Positions 55,229 to 64,000 of a DNA stretch of 64,000 nt are shown in pieces. The stretch is taken from assembly GCA_045837725.1 (NCBI GenBank), contig JBEWZL010000289.1, forward strand, positions 1 to 64,000, written 5' to 3'. The notes beneath the pieces are model-generated. The model made no database searches and had not been told where the DNA came from. It worked only from the letters and a program-made list of their open reading frames with translations. Position 1 is the stretch's first letter. Every line of letters begins with the position of its first letter. Made by a program: the position numbers and the translations under genes. Source of the DNA: Vermamoeba vermiformis. Taxonomy: Eukaryota; Tubulinea; Echinamoebida.

Positions 55229-57137
55229 ATGATTTTATTGGGGTCTGTACTTGTTGCCGTTGTTCTTGGCATTGTCCTTTGGATTCGAGAAAGGTCGTTG
55301 AGAGCTCCGAAGACTAAATTCGAGCTTTCGTTGCCTCCCTATGTTCCAATTAGCGAATTGAAGTCGTCTAATCCGAACGAATCAGCTTTGGAAAAAGCAG
55401 CGGCCAAATACGGAGATGTGTTTGCCGTTCGCGTGCCTCTGTGGACCAGCTTTGTCTTTTTCATCGGTCCCAACGCCTCTAAGATCTACCACTTGATGAA
55501 GGATGAAGATGCTAGCTTGACTGGTGGTTACACTGTAAGCGCCAAACCAATCCCAAAATTCTTCTCCAGATCTTTTCTTTTTCTTTTTATTGGGATTGCA
55601 TAAAAAGACGCTGTAAACTTACATTGGTGGCACTATCCGTTAGATTTAATATTTAAATATTAAAATTTTTTCCTAATCTAGCAACTAAATAATTGTGTTT
55701 AGCTCTTCAACCACATCGGTGCCATTCCCGATGAATACATCAAGAATAGCAGACCAGAGAACGTGCAGCTTTTTACTAAAGCGTTTTCGCAAGAGCGTTA
55801 TCAACACTTTGCCCGCGTGATCCGATCTGTGATCACGAATTATTTTGATACGGAGTGGAATCAGCCCTACCAAGAGGTTGATTTCTTCCCTCACGTTTAC
55901 GACATGACTTTGGATGTCATTATCAAGTAAGTTGCGGATTAGCAAGCTGAATTCATTTAATGAATCAAAAGCGGATTTACCCCGTTTCAAAAGAGACTAA
56001 TTTTAGCGCAGGTCATTCTTAGGAACCGATCTGAACAAGCAAGAATTAGCTGAATTCATTGTCTTAGTCAAGGAGCTTGACATTGAAGAGCGAATTAAAG
56101 GCTTGCAATCCGTCATCCACGCCCAACTTCCTCAAAGCAAGAAACACACTGCCGCTTCATGGGACAAAATTAAGGATATTACCCGTCAAGTTGTTAAGCG
56201 AAGAAGCGAGAAGAATGCCGTCTCGGAGAACTCCGTTGAATTCATCGACTTCTTGATCACTAACTGCACCAACGAAAAAGGTAGCGATATTTCAAAATAA
56301 TGGCTCTGAAGCAATATATTAATGAATGACGCCATAGGTGAGGTTGATTACGGATATCTTGCCTCGCTTGTATTCGGTCTGATCTTCGCTGCCACGAGCA
56401 ACAATTTTGCTACAGCTGCTTGGCTCACTTTCTTCACTTTGTCCAAGCCTGAATTGGTAGGTTACTGAACAGCTGCATAATTTTGATAATATTCCTGCCT
56501 GCGTGATACGCGAGTCACATTTGTTTCTGACCGTTTCCTGTTACAGATGGCACCGCTGTACCAAGAACAAAAAGAATACCTCGAAATGACTAAGGACCCC
56601 AACGCTGACTTGAGCTACGCGTTGATCAACAAGTTCAACTTCACTGACATGGCTGTCAAAGAGACCATCAGATTGTGCGCCAGTGGTTTTGCAATGAGAA
56701 AAGCCGGTCAAGACTTTGTTATTGACAACAGATACGTCATTCCTAAGGGTAAGTCTAGACTAAACTTTTGATTATTACTTGGCCCGTGCAATGCTAACAT
56801 TGGTCTGTAAGGTTGGTACTTGACGTTGCCGCACTCCAGCGTAAATCACAACAGCAAAGTCTTCAACAATCCATTCGAATTCAACCCCAACAGATTGACT
56901 ACTGAGGCTAAGGGAGTCGGTGAGTTGCTTGGATTCGGCGCTGGTCGTCACCCGTGCATTGGTGCCAAATTCGCTAGCATGAACATTAAGACCCTCGTGT
57001 TCAATTTGTTGGCGCAATACGACATTGAAATTCCCGGACCTGTTGAGAACTACATTCCTAAAGAACAGAATATGGGCGTGTTCAGACCTCCTCAACCGGT
57101 CATCTTCAAGATGCGAAGAAAGACATCGCAAAACTAG
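55229..57137 (+). CDS. CYP51-like cytochrome P450
   Basis: Exons 55229-55534, 55703-55926, 56012-56280, 56338-56456, 56547-56748 and 56812-57137 give 481 residues in a clean frame. The ATG at 55229 starts the membrane anchor MILLGSVLVAVVLGIVLWI, followed by the Pro-rich hinge LSLPPYVP. The I-helix is GLIFAATSNNFATAAW, the K-helix ETIRL (ExxR), and the heme-binding loop FGAGRHPCIGAKFA. The layout (e.g. SFLGTDLN, the heme loop and the following helix) is closest to sterol 14-alpha-demethylases and their relatives. I infer an ER sterol- or lipid-modifying enzyme. It differs clearly from the P450 at 27775-29991 and is not a recent duplicate. Confidence 0.87.
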
Positions 57138-57249
57138 ATCTGGTCAAAATTTAAATTAGTTCACGTTAAAGATAGCTAGCAATAAAGTGACCTTGCTGTA
57201 ATTATCATATTTACATTTTGTTGTATTATTATGTACAGACTTTAAGACC

Positions 57250-59201
57250 CTAGAAAGGTTTGGAGACGTCAGCGGATCTAATGTCACCATCGCCTTGAGG
57301 TACTGAAATACCCGAGGATGAGCCCGAGCCAGTTTCTTCATCGCCGTGTGCAACGTAACTCGCCGCAGCTGATTTGTCGTCTGCGCTTTCTTCCTCTTCT
57401 TCGGCCTCTTCTTCATCTTCGGAGTTGTCCGCATGATGTACGTCATCTTGTGGCTCGCCGTGCTCATTAACTCCGTGATGCTGTAAACTAATCACACGTG
57501 CCACTAGGGTACTTAACATTTCGTGTTTAGCTTTGGCGTCTTTCAATTGTTGTTGCATGTCTTCTAGCATCACCTCTAAGTCCGAACATTGCACCAGCGC
57601 CTCTTTCATCAACTTGGTTTGGTCCTTGAAATCGGAGGTCTTGCCTTTAATGAATTCTTTGATGTTTTTTTGTTGTTTGCGGCTTCTGTATTGCTTAAAG
57701 GCATCGCTAAACTAATGACACGCAGGAACTGTTAGCGACGATTGACACGAAAAATAAATAGTTAAAGCTTACATTTTCGCTGAATACAGAAATAGGGAAA
57801 GCGAATAGCAAGATTCCGGCAACAGCTGCAATACACGCGATTGCTTTTCCTAAAGGGGAAACTAGAGAGCAAAAAGTCAGCGAGATCCATTGCATTGGTC
57901 ATAACTGGAGTTTGCTTACTTGGTACTGCGTCACCATATCCAACGGTCGTGACTGTTACTATAGACCACCAAAAGGTGGCCGCAATAGATTGAAATGGTG
58001 AAGCTCTACGAACCGAAAGTTCAGTTCACTGAAAAGTGTAATAAATTTCGTAAATTAATTACCCGTCGGGTCGGATCCACGTTGAGTTTGAGTTATCAAA
58101 GTATGACATCGTTTGTTCGGCATAAAACATAGCAGTGCTGAAGATTAGCATCAAAATTGCCACGCTACAGTAAAATGATTAATAATTAATTATTAAATAC
58201 TATGGCTAACGAAGGCCTTAATCTGATACTTACATCTCTAATAGTAAAACAAATCCAGGAATCGAGGCACGCAATGCTTGGCCGACAGTTGGTACGCTGA
58301 AATTTTGGATCAGATCCGTCGACGTTGTGAAAACTCGGTCCCGTCTCAATAACGGCCTCTACTTACATATCAGTATACAGTCCTAATTTCAATATTCGAA
58401 GCGCTCTGAACACTCGCAGTACGCCTAATGCCGCAGTTTGACCGGGCGTAACGTAGCCGGTTGTAGAAACAGACACAATGATCATTTCTGCATAAATTAC
58501 TTAAAATGTATCATAGTGATATGATAATAGCTGGGCTTACCGATGATAAAAGGAAATATAGATAAATAATCTATAATTGAGCTGAACGTAACTAGCCAGC
58601 GCCACCAAACTGTTCTTCTCGCAATAAACCGCAGAATAAAATCGATGACGAATATTCCTACGCATACTGCCTCTGTTATAATAAGTCCTATGACAATTTG
58701 GTTCCAGTATTGGGGTTCGGTGTTGAAGATCAGTGTAGCAATTGATCCAAGAATAGCCAAACCATTAATTACACGATATAGAATAGCCCAGCTTTAATAT
58801 TTAAATTTTAGTTAGTCACGAAGCGGAGATCAGATTTTTCATGCGGAAATGTCATCATATATGTGAATTTTACGAATTATTAAAATTCCTCGATTAATAA
58901 ATACTTACAAGCCGTTATCATAATGTAGAAAGTAGTGCAATTTTTGTCGTTTGGACTTTTTTTTGACTGGTTTATGATGCTTTTTTCGTAGTCGATCTCT
59001 GACACGGGCAGTATGCTCGACGTGGATCAGCTCAAATTCACCTTGTCTTTGATTTCCATAATCCAAAGAAGGCCTAATGATGCATCCTTCGCTCACGTTG
59101 AATGGAGACGCTTTGTCCAGGCCGTGGATTTGAGCAGATACTCGCGGAGAATGTGTTTTTGCAGGTCCTCCTTCTTTTTTATTATTATTTGGACTGGTCA
59201 T
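57250..59201 (-). CDS. Voltage-gated potassium channel (Kv type)
   Basis: A multi-exon gene starting [12 protein letters not shown] at 59201. The cytosolic N-terminus is basic ([13 protein letters not shown]). Six transmembrane segments follow: S1 ([11 protein letters not shown]), S2 ([19 protein letters not shown]), S3 ([20 protein letters not shown]), the S4 voltage sensor with spaced basic residues ([15 protein letters not shown]), S5, the pore helix with selectivity filter TVTTVGYGD, and S6 ([16 protein letters not shown]). The C-terminal cytosolic tail has a coiled coil ([20 protein letters not shown]) and an acidic, Ser/Gly-rich end. No T1 tetramerisation domain is recognisable, so the coiled coil may hold the tetramer. 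The product should be a plasma-membrane K+ channel that sets the resting potential. Confidence 0.9.
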
Positions 59202-59839
59202 TAGTAAATAATAAAAATAAAATTATCAGGTCCTGTGGATCGTCATTCCGTCTCAACAATAATAATAATGACCCGAAGAAAAACCATAGAATATTGATCG
59301 AAATGTCGCGGAGACCAAACCTAATGCCCCGGCTTTCGGTTAATTTTATTTATAAATAATGTAGTCATGCCTTGTACCTATGAAAAGCTCGTCGGAACTG
59401 TGCTCGATTGCTTTCCCGTCGCATCCGGTGGCAATTTGCATGAACGCCAGAAATATTTTGCGTTATCCATAGGATGAGCAATGACTCTATTCAGTTATTG
59501 CTCGCATTTAATAAGTATCTATCTACATGTCGGGGTTCCTTTGGCAAAACGTATGAATTGAATTAAACAAATTCCGACGGAAAATTCATATCCTAAATAC
59601 GTCGTTGAATGTGGCAAGTCAATACTATCTCTGATAATTATCAATGAATTATTTTGAAGCTGTCAAAGTTGTTAATCCGACGTATGGGCCAATCAGCTTT
59701 GGTCAATTTTTTGTCAACAAGGCCAAACAATTTTGTTTTGTGTCAATAAAATTAGCTATCATACGACTAACACCAAGCCTGTCGCCGCAAGAATTTAGCT
59801 GGGCCAGAAAACGCTTCCTTATTAATTACTGTGCTTAAA
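59202..59839. other. Divergent promoter region
   Basis: It lies between the K+ channel (leftward) and the TPR-kinase (rightward). There is a CCAATCAG box at about 59688. Low-complexity AATAATAATAATAATGA occurs near 59258. A 64-codon frame at 59644-59838 has no support. Nothing else is seen. Confidence 0.4.
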
Positions 59840-61587
59840 ATGGAACGCAATTATAAAGATCTTGTTGCCAGTGCGAAGAATAAAAAAAAGGACAAGAATT
59901 TCACCGACGCTTTGACAGATCTGCTGGAGGCGAATAGAATTCATCCAAACAACAGTGAAATTCTTACCCTTTTAGGAGAAGTGAAGCGTTTGCTCAACAT
60001 GCCAGAAGAATCTCTGCAATATTTGCTTCGTGCGAACGAGCTGGAGCCGAATAATGCCGATACCTTGCGTTTTCTTGGGGCAACGAAGCGTAAACTCCGT
60101 TATTTTGAGGGAGCCCTTAGAGATCTCAATCAGGCCAACAAACTAAAACGAAATAATGCTTTCATTCTCCGACACAGAGGAGCTGTTCGGCGACTTCTCA
60201 AGGACGATGCGGGAGCTTTGGAAGACTTGATTTCGGCGGATAAGTTGTCACCCAAGAATGCGTTCACACTTCAGCATCTTGGCGCTACTTTAAGATCGCT
60301 TGGCAATCTCAACGATGCTTTGACAGTGCTCGAGGCAGCAGATGAACTGAACCCAAATCAGGCATTTACACTTCGACACTTGGGGTCCACAAAGCGTCTT
60401 CTTGGTCGCTATGCAGACGCTTTAGCAGATCTTACTCGCTCTTATAACCTAGATTCTGAGCATGCGTTCACATTAAAACAGCTCGCTATGACAAAGGCAC
60501 AACTTGGCAATTACGAAGGTGGTTTGCGTGACATTCAGGAAGCTCTAAGAATAGACCCCGAAAATCAAGAGGCTCAAAGCCTGAAACTCGAACTGGAACT
60601 AGCTCACGTACGGAGAGAAGGTACAAGTTGTAAGGCGGAAATCTCTCGTTCTAATTTAGCGCAGGAGTTGTTTATATACCATTTGAGAATCTAACGTTCA
60701 CCCGTACCTTGGGCGAGGGAGGCTTCGGAGTTGTGAGCCTAGCTTCCTGGGGCCCTATTAATGTAGCAGTCAAACAAGTCATCGTCCTCCAGACCTCTTA
60801 CCAATTTGACGCAAGAAGCCAAAACTTTGGTGTAAGTGGGTCAACTTTGACCTTTATTCTAAGTGTTGCTATCAGGCTGCTCCGCTACAAATACATCGTC
60901 GGACTAATGGGCGTTTCGGCCGATCCCACAACAAGTGCGTTGCTCTTAGTCATGGAATACTATAGACACGGCTCTCTGCACAAACTACTCTTTCAGGATA
61001 ACGTTCACTTGTTGAAAGTTGATGTTATTCAGCTTGCATTGGATATTGCGAAAGGGCTCACTTACTTGCATGCCCAAACTCCCAAAGTTATTCATCGCGA
61101 CTTGAAGAGTGAGAACGTACTTGTAAGTATTTCATGTTGCGACCATATCCTCTAACTGTTAACAGCTGTGGGCTGACAGAAAGAGAGCGAAAATTGCCGA
61201 CTTTGGAACAGCGAAGTTTGCTCTTGAAAATAACTACACTGTTGTTGGTACCCCGCTGCTTGCTCTTCCCCCTGAGATGCTTGCTGAAGAGTCTTATAAT
61301 GAAAAAGTTGATATATTTTCGTAAGTGTCTCACATTCAACTTTTCGATTTTACTGATCCTCAAAGGTTTGGCATATTGCTGTACGAAATGTTGACCAACA
61401 AACGGCTCCCTGTGCTAGAAGCTGCTCATCGAGAGCGGCGTATCATAGAAGGTGTTGCTGACATAGAGCTTCGTCAAATTATTCTCGATTGTTGTACGTT
61501 GACCCTACACAGAGACCGTCAGCACACCAACTTGTAGAAAGACTCAAAAGACTCAAGCGCGAAATTTTCAGAACCAGTATTAACTAG
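59840..61587 (+). CDS. TPR-protein kinase fusion (TKL-like), two one-base shifts
   Basis: Exons 59840-60620, 60665-60831, 60876-61122, 61166-61320 and 61366-61587. The N-terminal 260 residues are seven tandem TPRs of about 34 residues (e.g. ILTLLGEVKRLLNMPEESLQ, LRHLGSTKRLLGRYADALAD). The intron at 60621-60664 joins them to a kinase domain: LGEGGFGVVS, VAVKQ, HRDLKSENVLV, IADFGTAK, PPEM in place of APE, and an FSFGILLYEM helix. All catalytic residues remain. Two breaks occur. One base is extra at TTT (60805-60807), where QEAKTL is expected. One base is missing near 61497, before DPTQRPS. The two shifts cancel in total length. The kinase is a close relative of the receptor kinase at 9591-12706, including the intron position within the HRD-DFG region. 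Confidence 0.75.
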
Positions 61588-61630
61588 TATGTACGCATTA
61601 TTTACATTGCTTTTGAAATAAACGAATGAT

Positions 61631-63892
61631 TCAATCGTGACTTTCCATAGTGTTATCGCCGCGTGGAGCCACGCTGTTAGTACCCGCTACACTCGTGGCA
61701 TTGGTTCTGGAGTTGATTGTCGATAACTGCGCTTTGCTCTTGCCCTTGCTCGATGACACAGAGGTCATGCTGCTGTCCATACGATTTACAACGGTGTCGG
61801 TGAAGAACCACAAGATGACCCACAACGCGACATTTTCTGCGAAACGCAGTCCAAATACCAAGCTAAGATTTACATCTGCGTTAAGTGGCACCGCACTATA
61901 ATTACCAGAAGATTAATTACTGGTTGCGAACAAAAAAATTTCAAGTTGCGTACCTGGATGTGAAGTTGTTTACCACTGCGTACAAACCAAGAACACCAAG
62001 AATGGTCATAACTGCCGCAATCTGTTATAGAGATTGATCGTTAGTATGCACTCGATCATGACTATTCGTCAAATGAAAACACAAACCGAAAAGTAGATCG
62101 TACCTTTTTACGGACAACTTTATCGCGGCTATTTCGCTCAGTTTTGCTTTCCTTCAATCGAGACATCAAATGCAACAAACGTCCTGCTGCGATCTAATTA
62201 CAAATTAAAATTGAATAAAACGTTCAGTGAAGCGGATATTCAAGTACGTACGAGGAAGCCGATGGTAATAATTAACAGAGAAACGCCCACGATAATGTTG
62301 CCAGCGGTGGTAGCACCACTACCAGGTCTTAAACCATCGATCAGTGCGCAGAGCATGAGTGAGAGACCTAGTCCTGCATCCAGACCCAGACAGCACCAGC
62401 GGAGAATACGAGAAGCCCTTTCTTTCTGCTTCCAAATAGATGTCTCCAACCTATGATATTCGTCAGTCGGGTTCAATCGGTAGTCATTTGTAGATTCGTC
62501 GATCCGACTTTGAGGCAAACGTTATCTTACCAAGCAACGACAACGATAGAGAATACTACGACTAACATAGTGTCGCCAGCGAATGAGACTAAAGAGTAGC
62601 CCAAGCCCGTATAAATAACTTGGAAGTTGCGATAATCTACCGCGTACAGGACCAACCGAACTAAATTATAATTTAATTAATAATTCGTGCTAGCAGCGAT
62701 TTACGTATCGTAATATTAATTTTATACGAAGTATATTATAGCTAATAAATTTTATGTACCGTGGATTTAAGATCGGTTGTACTTACGAATCGTCAGGATA
62801 ATGACAGCTAAAATGGTAAGAAATGCCAACAACGTCTTCGAAGTAACTGGATAGTATTTAATGCGAAATGGAAGAAGAACGATGGCCCATAAGAACGAGA
62901 GTCCAGACAGCAAGCAAGTAACAACGAGCTGTCCAGTGTATCTAGTTACGTGCGCATTCCATCCTTTCGTGGCTTTAGAAAATAGGGAGTTAGTACACCT
63001 ACATAATCTAGATGAAAGTTTAACGTTGCAAAAATTAATTAAATTTTCCATTTTCGGACTAATCGTGGATTTTCCTGTGCATTACGTTACTTATTGTCGG
63101 AGGACTGGACGAAAAGATTAAACGTCTCTATTAGTGGCTCGACAAACATACCGTCGTCCGGCGCAGCTAAAACATGAGCAGACATCCGAGCGATCTGAGC
63201 AGATCCTCCGTATTGGTTGAGAATTCCTTCATACGCTTGAATCTCCGTAAATATGAGGCTAGTAGTGCCCTCATAGAAGTATCCTGCTTCCCACTCTTGA
63301 TTCAATTGACTGTCGTTGCGGATTAAGATCACCGCAGCCAGAAGATTGTCTCGTTGAGCTGTAGCAGCCAATTGAAAATATCCGCAACCTCCAATAGTTA
63401 CGCTCCTTTGTGTTGCTCTAGTGACGTAAGTAATGCCGATTTTGCCTTCGGTTTGTTCGCGTGGATTTGCAATGGAGCAGCTGTTTTCAGCAACATCCAA
63501 CTCTGAGGAGAAATTATTCTTAGCATGTCGTATATGATTCTAATAAATATTTTATATTGAGCTATTTCGTAGTTTAATTTAATTTGCGTACAATTTCTTT
63601 TTGGTACACGCGCCACAAGAAATTAATTAATTATTGAAATGTGCACAAGCAGCTTTTAGTACTTACGTATTATGTCTGCAGTGAATTCGTCCTTCGCATT
63701 TGTAATAACTTTCGTGATCCAGCAATACGACGAGGGAAGTTCTATACTTTGGATTGTCGTGCCATTAATGAGCGTTAGATCCAGCAAAACGACATTTTTA
63801 GAGCCTGGAACTACTAAAGTCGTATATACAAAGCTCTGGAAACAAGCTAACCCTATTACAGCCACAAACAAGATCCGTTGCGCTAGACGCAT
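61631..63892 (-). CDS. 7-TM receptor-like protein with extracellular domain
   Basis: The start MRLAQRILFVAVIGLACF at 63892 is a signal peptide. An ectodomain of about 190 residues follows (VPGSKNVVLLDLTLINGTT, VAENSCSIANPREQTEGKIG, then alternating strands with N-glycosylation sites). Seven hydrophobic helices are then encoded over several exons: RYTGQLVVTCLLSGLSFLW, LLAFLTILAVIILT, LGYSLVSFAGDTMLVVVFS, LGLDAGLGLSLMLCALIDGL, IIVGVSLLIITIGFLV, AAVMTILGVLGLYAVV and LRFAENVALWVILWFFT. The cytosolic tail is Ser/Thr-rich. The topology fits a GPCR-like receptor with an N-terminal ligand domain (GPR180/TMEM145-style layout), although I cannot assign a GPCR class. The count of seven depends on my hand-placed exons. 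Confidence 0.6.
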
Positions 63893-64000
63893 TTGTAGCA
63901 AGCTGATCTAGAGTAATTTGGGTTAATTTTGAAGAAGCAGCTATGTTACCAACTAAAAATACTTTTAAAAACTAGTGGTACGTAAAACAGAAACTATGAG

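Noticed and set aside
1-64000. Viral integration, CRISPR arrays or bacterial operons
   Set aside because: No capsid, integrase, reverse transcriptase or array-like repeats were seen, and genes have eukaryotic introns throughout.

Overview
This window is nuclear DNA from a gene-dense, intron-rich eukaryote, most likely an amoebozoan. The reasons are short AT-rich GT-AG introns (about 45-110 nt) in almost every gene, a spliceosomal U6 snRNA gene, MYRF-like autoproteolytic proteins, plant-like LRR ectodomains, TKL-type kinases, a PAS-rich hybrid histidine kinase, F-box and F-box/ankyrin proteins, and a selenoprotein H with its SECIS element. The placement in Amoebozoa is inferred from this gene content; the species cannot be named from the sequence alone.

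Left part (1-18.2 kb). Four paralogous genes (1286-3689, 3927-6455, 12897-15429, 15564-18197) encode one composite protein type. In order it has a beta-rich N-terminal domain, a disordered acidic linker, a Peptidase_S74/MYRF intramolecular-chaperone domain with the Ser-Lys dyad, one transmembrane segment, and an LRR ectodomain. This predicts a membrane receptor that releases its own N-terminal half by self-cleavage. Interleaved are a patatin-like phospholipase, two members of a permuted papain-like family (LRAT/PPPDE-like His...NC order), and a receptor kinase of the TKL type.

Middle part (18.5-42.6 kb). A redoxin, a decayed gene with an Mrr-like nuclease core, a secreted, probably GPI-anchored M43 metalloprotease, an F-box gene, a Pol III-like small RNA locus, an F-box/beta-propeller gene, a helical gene of unknown function, a cytochrome P450, and a very large carboxylic acid reductase (coiled coil, zinc finger, acyl adenylation, carrier and reductase domains). 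Then selenoprotein H, another F-box-like gene, U6 snRNA and the hybrid histidine kinase.

Right part (43-64 kb). A TPR protein, a giant F-box/ankyrin protein with an acidic tail, a two-domain alpha/beta hydrolase, a luciferase-like flavin oxidoreductase, a CYP51-like P450, a voltage-gated K+ channel, a TPR-kinase fusion and a 7-TM receptor-like protein. Signalling from the surface is a recurring theme: LRR-MYRF, LRR-kinase, 7-TM, histidine kinase and Kv channel.

A caution on quality: at least seven genes need a single-base shift to restore family-conserved sequence. Most look like one extra base in a short run. Either the assembly carries indel errors, or several genes are freshly broken or recoded. 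Exon boundaries were placed by hand from splice consensus, reading phase and paralogue comparison.
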